Shown here: piece after piece, positions 1 through 8,702 of the stretch | How the letters are laid out: every line of letters begins with the position of its first letter | Numbering within the stretch: position 1 is the stretch's first letter | From: Candidatus Solincola daggyaiensis | GTDB taxonomy: Bacteria > Actinomycetota > Geothermincolia > Geothermincolales > RBG-13-55-18 | NCBI GenBank assembly: GCA_015711825.1 | Contig: JACVJD010000006.1 | Location: 1 to 50,487 of the forward strand | Reading direction: 5' to 3' | DNA: 50,487 bases | Position numbers and translations under genes: made by a program | The notes under the pieces: model-generated | Seen by the model: only the letters and a program-made list of their open reading frames with translations | What the model was told of the DNA's origin: nothing | The model's database searches: none

Positions 1-1
1 G

Positions 2-133
2 GCCTTGAAAAAGGGCTCGGCGGATATCCCCGACTACCGCCTATCCCTGCTCATGCTTTTCGCTCTCGCCGTCCTGGGCATGCTGGTGGTCATCTGGCGG
101 GTGAGGGAAACCGGCCCCCGCGCCAGGCAATAA
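2..133 (+). CDS. C-terminal end of a membrane protein (partial)
   Basis: An open frame enters from the left edge and stops at a TAA at 131-133, giving 43 visible residues. They contain one hydrophobic stretch of about 20 residues (rich in Leu, Val, Met and Ala, ending VVIW), followed by a short basic tail ending RARQ. This looks like the last transmembrane helix and cytoplasmic tail of a polytopic membrane protein, such as an MFS transporter, but the family cannot be decided from so little. It runs towards the minus-strand thioesterase gene, so the two are convergent with an 80-base gap. Confidence 0.55.
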   Translation, partial: ALKKGSADIPDYRLSLLMLFALAVLGMLVVIWRVRETGPRARQ

Positions 134-212
134 CCCTTAAGGCAACCTTAAGGACTCCCGCAGAGCCCTTTTTCGCGCCTATCGCTTGGTTCACGGGCAA
201 ACACCGACCCTT

Positions 213-689
213 TCAGCCGCCGAGGTATTTCTTGTATTCCTCGGGGGTCTTGATGAGGCGGAAGGTGGCCTGGGCCTGGGCCACTATCTTTCCCGACGAA
301 TCCAGGATCTTCAAGTCCATGGCCTTGTCGGCGCGCCCTTCCCTCCTGAACTCCTCGAGAAGCGCGGCCCCTTCTTCCTCCACCACCCTCGCCGTGCAGC
401 TCAACTCCCCCCGTGGAGGATAGGAGAAGCGGATGTTGAAGACGGTGTTGAGGATGACCGTCTCGCGAGGGTCCAGGTAGCGGAAGATGGCCATGCCGCC
501 GGCGGTCTCGGCCAGGCCGCAGATGGCTCCGGCGTGCACCAGCCCGAAGGCGTTGAGGTTGGCGGGGTCGTCCTCCATGACCAGGGTGACGGCACCGCTG
601 CCCTCGTCTATCTCCCGGATCTTCATGCGCGTCCTCTGGGCGAAGGGGCACCCTCCCTCCACCACTTGCACCATCATCTCTTTTTCCAT
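213..689 (-). CDS. PaaI/YiiD-type hotdog-fold thioesterase
   Basis: A 158-residue protein of the length expected for a single hotdog domain. The central segment has the PaaI-like pattern: a loop with LVHAGAI, then a helix reading GLAETAGG, where the His and the acidic residue sit in the positions used by this superfamily to hydrolyse acyl-CoA thioesters. No signal peptide or membrane segment is present, so it is probably cytosolic and works as a dimer or tetramer of hotdog domains. The substrate cannot be read from sequence; short or medium acyl-CoA, or an aryl-CoA, is the family norm. It stands alone between a membrane protein end and a repeat-bearing spacer. Confidence is high for the fold and moderate for the activity. 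Confidence 0.75.
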   Translation of the reverse strand: MEKEMMVQVVEGGCPFAQRTRMKIREIDEGSGAVTLVMEDDPANLNAFGLVHAGAICGLAETAGGMAIFRYLDPRETVILNTVFNIRFSYPPRGELSCTARVVEEEGAALLEEFRREGRADKAMDLKILDSSGKIVAQAQATFRLIKTPEEYKKYLGG

Positions 690-1074
690 GCGCTCGCTTC
701 ACCTCCCGATGCTCGCTTGACTGCTTCCGCGCATATTCTTCCCATAACGGCGGAAAATTCCCGCTTCCTCCCCAGGAGTAAGGGCCGGACATCGGCTTCA
801 GACCGAAGGGCTGGATGTCGTCCTGGAAGATATGGGCATGAGCACAACCGTCCCGCCCTCGGCAACTCACATAACCTCCGTATGGATCGCCGACCTTTAC
901 ATCTGGGCGGGCACGGGTAGCCGGGGCATGGCACCATGAGTCGTAGATCGAAGGCTGCCCTGGGAACAGCGTGCCTTGAGCGGAATGCCGTACCTCGTTC
1001 ACCATGTGTTGATCATCATCCCCCAATGCTCGTGTTTGCGCGTTATGTGCGATTGACCCCATGGACGGGATCCT
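690..1074. other. Intergenic spacer, possible gene remnant
   Basis: This spacer upstream of the thioesterase contains no convincing gene. On the minus strand, roughly 987 down to 718, an open stretch reads with many Gly, Pro, Trp and Tyr residues and could be a decayed fragment of an unknown gene. It has no start with a ribosome binding site and I recognise no family. Confidence 0.3.
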
Positions 1075-1149
1075 CCTCAGACATGAAAAGAGGCGTGACC
1101 CCTATGTCTGACACCTCAGACATGAAAAGAGGCGTGACCCCTATGTCTG
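1075..1149. repeat. Tandem pair of a 36-bp REP-like element
   Basis: Two essentially identical 36-base copies lie at 1075-1110 and 1114-1149, with a 39-base period. Each unit carries 7-base inverted ends (CAGACAT and ATGTCTG) around a core that includes GAGGCGTGACCCC. That layout resembles REP-type palindromes mobilised by single-domain transposases, although no transposase is in the window. The second copy covers the stop codon and last codons of the larA-like gene on the minus strand (stop at 1141-1143). Confidence 0.75.
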
Positions 1150-2370
1150 GAAGTATTGCATGGTGGCGTCGGGGATGACCGCCACCGAGGCCTCGCCGGG
1201 GAACTCCTCCTCCAGCAGCACCAGGGTCTCCTCCCAGGTGCGAGTCATCTCCACGCATTCCGCGGGGGCGAAGAGGTCGCACATGGTCTTGTCGGGGTAA
1301 CGAGAGCATACGATGACCTTCAGCCCCTCCGGAGGCGGGCCCATCCTCATGTAGTATTCCCCGCCGTATTCCTTGCCGAAGCTGCGGATGAGGTAATGGC
1401 ACACCTGACCCTCCGGGCTGTTGACCAGGAACACGATGACGCCGCGCGCGTAGTTCACGCTCATCATGGCCATGAGCATGCAGATAGCCATCTCGTTGTA
1501 TTTGGCGTAGGCGTTGGCGACCACGATGTCCCTGCCGGTGGCGGGGCGGGTGGCGTAATGCTCTTTTGCCGCCTCCACCCCCACCTGGTATTCCGCCAGC
1601 GGATCCCCGACGAAGAGGTCGGTTATCTCGCCGCGGGCGTTGATCAGCGCGTCCACCTTCACCTGCAGGCCGGACATCCTGGTCACCCGGGCGATCTCCG
1701 CGTACATGACGTTGTTCTCGGTTTTTCCCAACCCCATGGTCTCGGGACCGCGCAGGGCGACCTCGCGGTGAAAGGCCTTGATGGTCTGCACCCCGCTTAT
1801 GCCCGGAAGTATTATCTTCCCCCCGCCGCCGAACCCCACGTGCACGTGGGGGGTGATGCATCCGATGCCGATGCGCAGGTCGCAGTACATGAACTCGCGG
1901 TTGATGTAAACGGGGATGCCGCTGGGACTATCCCCCAGGAAGTCGCAGTTCTCGTAAGGGTTGTGGTTATAGATGGGATATCTTTCCACCACATCGTCGC
2001 CCAGCTTCTTGCGGAAGTCAAGGTTGTTCATGGCCCCGTGCATGCCCAGGGCGGGGATGAAACGCACGTTCGAGTCGGGTATCCCCGCCTCCCGCAACGC
2101 TTCCAGGACAAAGGGCAGGACCACCTTGACGGGGGTAGGGCGCGTGATGTCGTCAAAGACGATGGCCACCTCGCGCGCGCTTCCCGCCAGTTCCCGCAAG
2201 TCGGGCGAGCCGATGGGCTCCTCGAAGGCCCTCGCCAATGCGCCTTCATCGAGGGCGGGTTTGCGGAACCCCACGGGCTCCAGTACCTCTACCTCCCAGC
2301 GGTCGGGAAAGCTCAAAAGGGAAGGCTGGTTGCCATACCAGAGCATATCGGGCACTTCCACCGCTTTCAA
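1141..2370 (-). CDS. larA: LarA-family nickel-dependent racemase homologue
   Basis: A 409-residue DUF2088/LarA protein. LarA interconverts lactate enantiomers with a nickel-pincer nucleotide bound to a lysine; relatives act on other 2-hydroxyacids. The cofactor residues are all in place: DDITRPTP (73-80) matches the Asp/Arg substrate region, His111 lies in ALGMHGAM, and His175, Lys185 and His201 sit in the segment reading PHVHVGFGGGGK and onward. The spacing is the same as between H174, K184 and H200 of the Lactobacillus enzyme. The protein ends in the family-typical VAVIPDA segment, so it is essentially full length, although its stop codon lies inside a repeat. No larB, larC or larE cofactor genes are in the window. 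The substrate is inferred only; D/L-lactate or another hydroxyacid is possible. Confidence 0.85.
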   Translation of the reverse strand: MKAVEVPDMLWYGNQPSLLSFPDRWEVEVLEPVGFRKPALDEGALARAFEEPIGSPDLRELAGSAREVAIVFDDITRPTPVKVVLPFVLEALREAGIPDSNVRFIPALGMHGAMNNLDFRKKLGDDVVERYPIYNHNPYENCDFLGDSPSGIPVYINREFMYCDLRIGIGCITPHVHVGFGGGGKIILPGISGVQTIKAFHREVALRGPETMGLGKTENNVMYAEIARVTRMSGLQVKVDALINARGEITDLFVGDPLAEYQVGVEAAKEHYATRPATGRDIVVANAYAKYNEMAICMLMAMMSVNYARGVIVFLVNSPEGQVCHYLIRSFGKEYGGEYYMRMGPPPEGLKVIVCSRYPDKTMCDLFAPAECVEMTRTWEETLVLLEEEFPGEASVAVIPDATMQYFQT

Positions 2371-2501
2371 TTCATGCCCCTCCTTGTCCTAAAACCCTAT
2401 TACGCCTCGGTTGTAATCCCCCTGTCGTCCTCACGCCGGGGGGATGCGGGCTTTTCCTCCCCGGTCCACGTCGCCCCTACCATTTCCACCCACCCGGCGG
2501 T

Positions 2502-2652
2502 GAAAGGTCCCGAGTCATGACGTTAAGGGCGACCTCCTAAATGCACTGGGCGGCGTTTTTCCTGACCCGCTTTCGGGAGGAAACGGTCCCAGGTCATAAG
2601 TTAAGGGCGACCTCCCAAATGCACTGGGCGGCGTGCTTGCAGACCCGTTTCA
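2502..2652. repeat. Direct repeat pair of about 72 bp
   Basis: Within the 339-base spacer between the larA-like gene and the small membrane gene, two similar copies lie at about 2502-2574 and 2580-2652. Both contain GGTCCC, a gap, TTAAGGGCGACCTCC, AAATGCACTGGGCGGCGT and a GACCCG-TTTC end, differing by a few substitutions and a one-base indel. The rest of the spacer (2371-2501 and 2653-2709) shows nothing I can name. Confidence 0.7.
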
Positions 2653-2709
2653 TGGATGACCCGGGGACATATCGCCCGGCGTCCGACTGCGCTTTTCATG
2701 AAACGACCT

Positions 2710-3018
2710 TCACTGCCAGGGTATTCTATCCCCGCCGCGCTGCGGGGCCTGCGCCTCCTCTTTCCTCCCCGCCCGCACCTGGTGATACTCGTAAAGTATG
2801 GAGGCCAATACGATAAAGATACCCAGTATGACCAGGACCACCAGCAGTATGGTGGTGTAGCCGGCGGGCTTGGACCGTTGGTACTGTTCGTAGATCTCGC
2901 CGCCGCCATGAGCGGCCTCGGTCTTTTCGTGGTTGGCGATACCCCAGAACACCGCCGCCAGCAGCACCAGCAGCGCCGCCAGGATGACTATGCGCACCAC
3001 CAGAAAGAACTTGCTCAT
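2710..3018 (-). CDS. Small membrane protein, two predicted helices
   Basis: A 102-residue protein of no recognised family. Residues about 5-27 and 54-77 are strongly hydrophobic and predicted to span the membrane. Between them is a polar loop with a Gly-rich and a Tyr/Gln-rich stretch. The C-terminal 25 residues are charged. It lies 74 bases downstream of purH on the same strand and could be the last cistron of the purine run, but nothing in the protein relates to purine synthesis. It could be a small accessory subunit, or an orphan. Confidence 0.6.
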   Translation of the reverse strand: MSKFFLVVRIVILAALLVLLAAVFWGIANHEKTEAAHGGGEIYEQYQRSKPAGYTTILLVVLVILGIFIVLASILYEYHQVRAGRKEEAQAPQRGGDRIPWQ

Positions 3019-3092
3019 GCCACCATGTTACTCCATCCGGCCGCCTCCCTGCATTTTGCCGGGGCAGCCCGTCAGCGTACCGCGCCGGCGCC

Positions 3093-4637
3093 TCAGTGAC
3101 GGAAGTGGCGCTTGCCGGTCAGCACCATCACCAGGCCTCGGCGCCTTATCTCCTCGAAGGTCTCCTCGTCGCGCATGGAGCCCCCGGGCTGGATGAAGGC
3201 CTCCACCCCCGCCTCCGCGGCCATGACCACGGAATCCGGGAAGGGGAAGAAGGCGTCGGACGCGCATACCGATCCCCTCGACTTCCCGCCCGCCTTGCGC
3301 AGGGCGATATGGGTCGAATCGAGCCGGCTCATCTGCCCCGCTCCGATGCCCACCGTGGCCCCGCCCTTGGCCAGCACGATGGCGTTGGAGCGGGTGTGCT
3401 TGGCCACCTTCCAGGCGAAGACGAGGTCCTCCCACTGCTCCCGCGTGGGCTTGCGTTCGCCCACGTAGCCCACCTCGCTCAGGTCGTCCTCGCCGGCATC
3501 GTAGTCCTGCACCAGCAAGCCGCCGTCCACCCGCTTGAGATCCTTGAGGAGGTTGAAGGGCTCCCTTTGCAGGGGAAGGCACAGGAGTCGGATGTCCTCC
3601 TTGCGCTGCAGTATCTTGCGCGCGCCCTCCTGGTAATCAGGGGCTATCACCACCTCCACGAAGATGGAGCCGATGAGCTCGGCCGTCTCCTCGTCCACGG
3701 GGCGGTTCAGGGCCATGACGCTTCCGAAGGCGCTCACCTCGTCGCACTCGTAGGCCCTTCTCCACGCTTCGGCCAGCCTATCGGCGACCGCCACCCCGCA
3801 GGGATTGTTGTGCTTTATCATCACCACCGCGGGGCGCGGGAACTCCTTGACCAGGGACCAGGCAGAGTCGGTGTCCAGGACGTTGTTGAAGGAGAGCTCC
3901 TTGCCGTGGAGCTGTTCGGCGAAGACCAGGGCGGTGGAGGGCGCGCCCACTTCCTGGTACAGGGCCCCCCTCTGATGGGGGTTCTCCCCGTAACGCAGCA
4001 TGGATTGCTTCTTGAAAACCAGGTTCAGGGTTTCGGGGAACTCCTCGAAAGACCCCGAGAGATAGGCGTAGATGGCGGCATCGTAGCCCGCGGTATGGCG
4101 GAAGCCCTCCGCCGCGAGGGACCTGCGCGTCTCCTCGGAGAGGCCCCCGTTGTTGCGCCGCATCTCCAAAAGCAGCGACGAATAGCGCTTGGGGTTGGTG
4201 ACCACGGCCACGCCCGCGAAATTCTTGGCCGCGGCGCGGATAAGGGTTACCCCGCCTATGTCTATCTGCTCCACCGCCTCTTCCAGGGTGGTGCCGGGCT
4301 GAGCGATGGTCTCCGCGAAGGGATAAAGGTTCACCACCACCAGATCGATGGGTTTTATTCCCATCTCCTTGAGTTGCTGCATGTGCTCCGGGTTGGCGCG
4401 GTCCGCGAGGAGGGCGGCGTGGATGTGGGGGTGCAGGGTCTTTACCCTCCCGTCCAGCATCTCGGGAAAACCGGTGATCTCCGATATGGGGATCACCTCT
4501 ATGCCCTCGCTGCGCAGCTTGGTCTCGGTGCCCCCGGTGGAGATTATCTCCACCCCCATCTCCCTCAACTCTCTGGCCAATCCCACGATGCCGGCCTTGT
4601 TCGACACGCTCAAAAGCGCCCTCTCGATCCTGGCCAT
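3093..4637 (-). CDS. purH: Bifunctional AICAR transformylase/IMP cyclohydrolase
   Basis: A 514-residue PurH, the normal length. It catalyses the last two steps to IMP: formyl transfer from 10-formyl-THF to AICAR, then ring closure of FAICAR. The N-terminal cyclohydrolase domain (about 1-195) begins with the typical ALLSVSNKAG and contains RVKTLHPHIHAALLADR. The transformylase domain has IKHNNPCG and the late SNAIVLAKGGATVGIGAGQ segment. The start is supported by a G-rich Shine-Dalgarno site (AGGGGG, 8 bases before ATG). It is the most distal identified gene of the purine run, 281 bases after purN. Confidence 0.96.
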   Translation of the reverse strand: MARIERALLSVSNKAGIVGLARELREMGVEIISTGGTETKLRSEGIEVIPISEITGFPEMLDGRVKTLHPHIHAALLADRANPEHMQQLKEMGIKPIDLVVVNLYPFAETIAQPGTTLEEAVEQIDIGGVTLIRAAAKNFAGVAVVTNPKRYSSLLLEMRRNNGGLSEETRRSLAAEGFRHTAGYDAAIYAYLSGSFEEFPETLNLVFKKQSMLRYGENPHQRGALYQEVGAPSTALVFAEQLHGKELSFNNVLDTDSAWSLVKEFPRPAVVMIKHNNPCGVAVADRLAEAWRRAYECDEVSAFGSVMALNRPVDEETAELIGSIFVEVVIAPDYQEGARKILQRKEDIRLLCLPLQREPFNLLKDLKRVDGGLLVQDYDAGEDDLSEVGYVGERKPTREQWEDLVFAWKVAKHTRSNAIVLAKGGATVGIGAGQMSRLDSTHIALRKAGGKSRGSVCASDAFFPFPDSVVMAAEAGVEAFIQPGGSMRDEETFEEIRRRGLVMVLTGKRHFRH

Positions 4638-4918
4638 CGACCATACCCCCTATGCGGTTTTTCCGTGAGACCTCCCCGCTCCCTTGCGACCCGGCAGCGC
4701 TTTACCGCCCCGCTGCCCTCCATCAAGCAAGGCACGACGCTGGGCATCGGCTAAGAAGATGTCTTGCAAGCGCGTTTTGCATCGGGCCACATCAGTGGCT
4801 GAAGGTCTCCAGTCCGTTATCCTCGTCCCTGCGCCCTTGTAAGGGATGAAGCGCTCACCCCGTATCCTTGCCCGAGATAATCTTTACCCCGGCGAATACC
4901 CCGCTCTTCATGCCGGGC

Positions 4919-5539
4919 TCACCCCAGTATCTCCACCCGCCTGCCGTCCACCCTCAGCTTTCCCTCGCAGAAATAACGGATGGCCTCGGGGTAGAGGCGG
5001 TATTCGACCTCGTGTATGCGCTGGTGCAGAGTCTCCTCGTCATCACCCGGCAGCACGGGAACGGCTTCCTGCAGGATGATAGGGCCGGTGTCAAGCCCCT
5101 CGTCCACGAAATGCACGGTGACGCCGGTGACCTTCACTCCGTAGTTTAAGGCGTCCGCTACCCCGGAGGTGCCGGGGAAAGAGGGGAGCAAGGCGGGGTG
5201 GATGTTCATGACGCGGTTGCGGAAGGCCGCCACGAACTCCGGACCCACCAGGCGCATGTAGCCCGCCAACACCACCAGGTCCACGCGGTGATCCTCGAGG
5301 ATACGGATGAGCTCGCGGTCGAAGGAGGCGCGATCGGGGAAGGAGCCGGGATCGACAAAAAGGGCCTCTAACCCGAATCTGCGCGCGCGCACCAGCCCGT
5401 ATGCTCCCTCCACGTCGCTTATCACCACCGCGATGCGGGCCGGCAGCGAGCCTTCCTCTATGCGCCTGGCTATGTTCTCGAGATTGGTCCCGGAGCCCGA
5501 TATGAGCACCCCCAGCCTGCAGGGCTCAGGCAAGGCCAT
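4919..5539 (-). CDS. purN: Phosphoribosylglycinamide formyltransferase 1
   Basis: A 206-residue folate-dependent GAR transformylase, which passes a formyl group from 10-formyl-THF to GAR in the third step of purine synthesis. The phosphate-binding loop near the N terminus reads LISGSGTNL, and the catalytic triad is visible as Asn112 and His114 (NIHPALLPSFPG) with Asp150 (DEGLDTGPII). An AGGAGAGG ribosome site precedes the ATG. It lies between purM and purH with 279- and 281-base spacers, wider than usual for a tight operon, in which I see no gene. Confidence 0.96.
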   Translation of the reverse strand: MALPEPCRLGVLISGSGTNLENIARRIEEGSLPARIAVVISDVEGAYGLVRARRFGLEALFVDPGSFPDRASFDRELIRILEDHRVDLVVLAGYMRLVGPEFVAAFRNRVMNIHPALLPSFPGTSGVADALNYGVKVTGVTVHFVDEGLDTGPIILQEAVPVLPGDDEETLHQRIHEVEYRLYPEAIRYFCEGKLRVDGRRVEILG

Positions 5540-5818
5540 CGCTTTTTCCTCTCCTCTTTCCTCACGCGCCCCTTACGTTGCACGCGACGCTTGCGGCCAT
5601 GTTTCCAAATGCCTCCGGCAGAGCGGATCCTCTGCTGTCTCATCCTGTCGGCTCATCCCCCCACGACGCCGGCCGCCGTGACGGCCATCTCCAAAAGGAT
5701 CCGCTACAGGCGCCGTCCAATACTGCCCCTGGCGGCCTCGGGGAGCGTTTCCTGCCGGGCGACATTTTAACCGAAAAGGACCCCTATCGTCTCCGGCGTC
5801 CCGGCAAAGCCCACGCGC

Positions 5819-6892
5819 TCAGCAGGTCAGCCTTATGCCGCCGCTCCCATCGTGTATCTCGCCGATCCGCCTTGCCCGGTACCCCTCCAGGCCGAGGAGG
5901 TGGATGGCCTGGCGGAAATCCCCCAGGTCCACCACCACCGCCATGCCGATGCCCATGTTGAAGGTGCGGAACATCTCCACCTCGTCGATGCCCCCCATGT
6001 CCTTGATGACCTTGAAGATGCTGTGCGGGTGCCAGGTGGTGATGTCTATTGCCGCGTCCACGCCCGGAGGGAGGACGCGCGGCACGTTCTCGATCAGGCC
6101 CCCGCCCGTCACGTGCACGATGCCTTTGACGTCCATCTCCCGCACCAGGCGAAGGACGCCGGGAGCGTAGATCTCGGTGGGAGTGAGCAGCTCCTCCCCG
6201 AGGGTCGCGGAGAGGCCGCGCAGGCGATCGCCGGGATCGAAGTCGTTCAGCTCGAAGAAGACCTTCCGCGCCAGGGAATAGCCGTTGGAGTGAAGGCCGC
6301 TGCTCATGATGCCCACGATGACGTCGCCGGGGACGATGCGCGAGCCGTCGATGATCCTCTCTCTATCCACCACCCCTACCGCGAATCCCGCCAGGTCGTA
6401 TTCATCCTCCTCCATGATCCCCGGATGCTCCGCCGTCTCCCCCCCAATGAGGGCGCAACCGCAACGGCGGCAACCGCGCGCGATGCCCGCGACGATAGCC
6501 CTCACCTTCTCCGGATCCACCTTGCCCATGGCCAGGTAATCGAGGAGGAAGAGGGGCTCGGCGCCGCAGGTCACGATGTCGTCCACGCACATGGCCACCA
6601 GGTCTATCCCGATGGTGTCATGGCGGTCGAGCATCTGGGCCACCTTGAGCTTGGTGCCCACGCCGTCCACGGACGAGACCAGCACCGGATCCGAGTAGCC
6701 TTCGAAAGCGGCCGCGAAGAGCGCCCCGAATCCCCCCAACTCCGAGATGACCTCGGGCCGCAGGGTGGATGCCGCCTCCTCCCTGATGAGCTCCACCGCT
6801 CGCGCCCCCGCCTCTATGTCCACCCCCGCGCGTGAGTAAGTCATCGGCCGGCAGGACTCTTCGTTGCCCCTTGTTGTTCCATTATCTTCCAT
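5819..6892 (-). CDS. purM: Phosphoribosylformylglycinamidine cyclo-ligase (AIR synthetase)
   Basis: PurM closes the imidazole ring of FGAM to AIR using ATP. The family core begins at MTYSRAGVDIEAG and carries the glycine-rich FGALFAA segment, SVDGVGTKLKVA, the CVDDIVTCGAEPLFLLDY signature and a C-terminal MGIGMAVVVD stretch. The start is a choice. An ATG at 6892 has an AAGGA site 8 bases upstream and gives 357 residues. An ATG at 6844 gives the more standard N terminus and 341 residues but has no clear ribosome site. I chose 6892; an upstream ATG at 6991 adds only a charged, non-conserved leader. The 328-base gap to purF holds a duplicated purF tail. Confidence 0.93.
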   Translation of the reverse strand: MEDNGTTRGNEESCRPMTYSRAGVDIEAGARAVELIREEAASTLRPEVISELGGFGALFAAAFEGYSDPVLVSSVDGVGTKLKVAQMLDRHDTIGIDLVAMCVDDIVTCGAEPLFLLDYLAMGKVDPEKVRAIVAGIARGCRRCGCALIGGETAEHPGIMEEDEYDLAGFAVGVVDRERIIDGSRIVPGDVIVGIMSSGLHSNGYSLARKVFFELNDFDPGDRLRGLSATLGEELLTPTEIYAPGVLRLVREMDVKGIVHVTGGGLIENVPRVLPPGVDAAIDITTWHPHSIFKVIKDMGGIDEVEMFRTFNMGIGMAVVVDLGDFRQAIHLLGLEGYRARRIGEIHDGSGGIRLTC

Positions 6893-7080
6893 TTTACCTA
6901 TCCTTTTTCTCTTCCTCCAGAGGGACCGCTCGAGGCTTGGCGGCTCCTTTTCGCGCCTCTTCTCCCTCTCCTTCGCCCCTTCAAGCCCCACGCGGTCTCA
7001 TGCCTTTTCCACGCTTATCGCTCCACAACGCGGCGTCGAGGTCATCTTTCCTTTTCTTCCTCCCCGCCTCACCCCTCGGC

Positions 7081-7292
7081 CAACCCTTTACGGCCTCGCG
7101 GACCGAACAGCTCCCTTTCCGTCCCCACCCTCTCCGTCTCCAGCCTGCACTTGGCCATCTTCACGTCCTCGGGGACGGGCAACCCTTTAATCCTTTCTCC
7201 CCCGAACTGCGCCGAACACGTCATTCCCTTTCCGTCCCCACCCTCTCCGTCTCCAGCCTGCACTTGGCCATCTTCACGTCCTCGGGGACGGG
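7081..7292. repeat. Duplication of the 3' end of purF
   Basis: A 68-base sequence at 7225-7292, which encodes the last residues of PurF (VPEDVKMAKCRLETERVGTE), occurs again without mismatch at 7112-7179, just downstream of the gene. The period is 113 bases. The sequence CAACCCTTTA also precedes each copy (7081 and 7180), but the rest of the two spacers differs. The period is not a multiple of three, so the second copy lies in another frame and extends for 13 further codons to a stop near 7069. The remaining part of the purM-purF spacer (6893-7080) shows nothing recognisable. Confidence 0.9.
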
Positions 7293-8645
7293 AATGGGAT
7301 AATCGCCGTCGAAACAGGCGAGGCAGAAATCCTCCCGCGGCCTGCGCGTCGCTCTCACCATGTTTTCCATGCTCAGGTAGTGAAGGGTATCGGCGCCTAT
7401 GAACTCCCTGATCTCCTCCACGCTGCGCGTGGAGGCTATGAGCTCCTTGCGAACAGCGGTGTCGATGCCGTAGAAGCAAGGGTACATGTCGGGAGGCGAG
7501 CTGATGCGCATGTGCACCTCCCTGGCCCCGGCGTCCCTCAGCATGCGCACGATCTCCCGCGTGGTGTTTCCCCTCACGATGGAATCGTCCACCACCACCA
7601 GGCGTTTGCCCTTGATGTCTCCCACCAGGGGATTGAGCTTGAGGCGCACCCCCAGCCTGCGGATTGCCTGGGTGGGCTGGATGAAGGTGCGTCCGATGTA
7701 GCGGTTCTTTATCAGGCCCTCTCCGAAGGGGATGCCCGAGGCCTGGGAATAGCCGATGGCCGCCGGCACCCCGGTGTCCGGGATGGGCATGACCACGTCG
7801 GCATCCACGGGGGCCTCGTCCGCGAGGCTCATGCCCATGTGTTTGCGGGCGTGGTAAAGGTAGGTGTCGTACATGATGGAATCGGGGCGGGCGAAATAGA
7901 TGAACTCGAAGATACACAGCGAGGATTTGCGCCTATCCATGAAACGCTCGCAGCGCAATCCGTCCTCGTCGATTACGACCATTTCCCCGGGGTCGATCTC
8001 CCGCATGTACTCGGCCCCGATGATGTCCAGGCCGCTGCTCTCGCTCGCTAAAGCGTAGCCGTCACGGTAGCTGCCCACGCAAAGGGGACGTATGCCGTAG
8101 GGGTCCCTTAAGCCTATGAGGCAACTTTCCGTGAGTATGGCGAGGGAATAAGCGCCCACCAGGCGCGGCATGACCTCCTTCACGGCCTCCGCCATATCCT
8201 CTGCGGGGGAACGCGCCAGCATCACCGCGATCACCTCGGTATCGGAGGTGGAGCGGAAACGCACCCCCTCCGCTTGCAGCTTCTCCCGCAGTTCCACGGT
8301 GTTGATGAGGTTGCCGTTATGGGCCACGAAAACCGAGCCCCGCCGGCGCGGCACCTGCACCGGCTGAGCGTTCTCCCAGAAGGAAGAGCCGGTGGTGGAA
8401 TACCTGACGTGGCCGATGGCCATATGTCCCTTGAGGTTGTTGAGATCCCGCTCGCTGAAGACCTGCGAGACCATGCCCATGTCCTTGAGCATGAGGCTCT
8501 CCCTGCCGTCGGAGACGGCGATGCCCGCGCTCTCCTGGCCGCGATGCTGGAGGGCGTAAAGGGCATAGTAGGTCAGCTTGGCGACATCGTCCTCGCGGGT
8601 GTAGATGCCGAAGATGCCGCACGCCTCGTTGATCTCGAACGCCAC
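7221..8645 (-). CDS. purF: Amidophosphoribosyltransferase
   Basis: A 474-residue glutamine PRPP amidotransferase, the committed step of purine synthesis. It starts at a GTG with GAGGT just upstream. The nucleophilic Cys9 follows a short propeptide (EINEAC), as in the autoprocessed Bacillus-type enzyme. Cysteines in SLCIFEF, MYPCFYG and FCLACF match the four ligands of the oxygen-sensitive [4Fe-4S] cluster. The PRPP-binding motif reads RLVVVDDSIVRGNT. After the cluster the protein has a 30-residue tail whose DNA is duplicated downstream; the stop may have been set by that duplication. Purine nucleotides inhibit this family by feedback. Confidence 0.96.
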   Translation of the reverse strand: MAFEINEACGIFGIYTREDDVAKLTYYALYALQHRGQESAGIAVSDGRESLMLKDMGMVSQVFSERDLNNLKGHMAIGHVRYSTTGSSFWENAQPVQVPRRRGSVFVAHNGNLINTVELREKLQAEGVRFRSTSDTEVIAVMLARSPAEDMAEAVKEVMPRLVGAYSLAILTESCLIGLRDPYGIRPLCVGSYRDGYALASESSGLDIIGAEYMREIDPGEMVVIDEDGLRCERFMDRRKSSLCIFEFIYFARPDSIMYDTYLYHARKHMGMSLADEAPVDADVVMPIPDTGVPAAIGYSQASGIPFGEGLIKNRYIGRTFIQPTQAIRRLGVRLKLNPLVGDIKGKRLVVVDDSIVRGNTTREIVRMLRDAGAREVHMRISSPPDMYPCFYGIDTAVRKELIASTRSVEEIREFIGADTLHYLSMENMVRATRRPREDFCLACFDGDYPIPVPEDVKMAKCRLETERVGTERE

Positions 8646-8702
8646 TTTACCTCATCGCCTCTCTTTCGACGTCCTCTCTCGCCTTCCTCCCAAGGATTAC
8701 CA

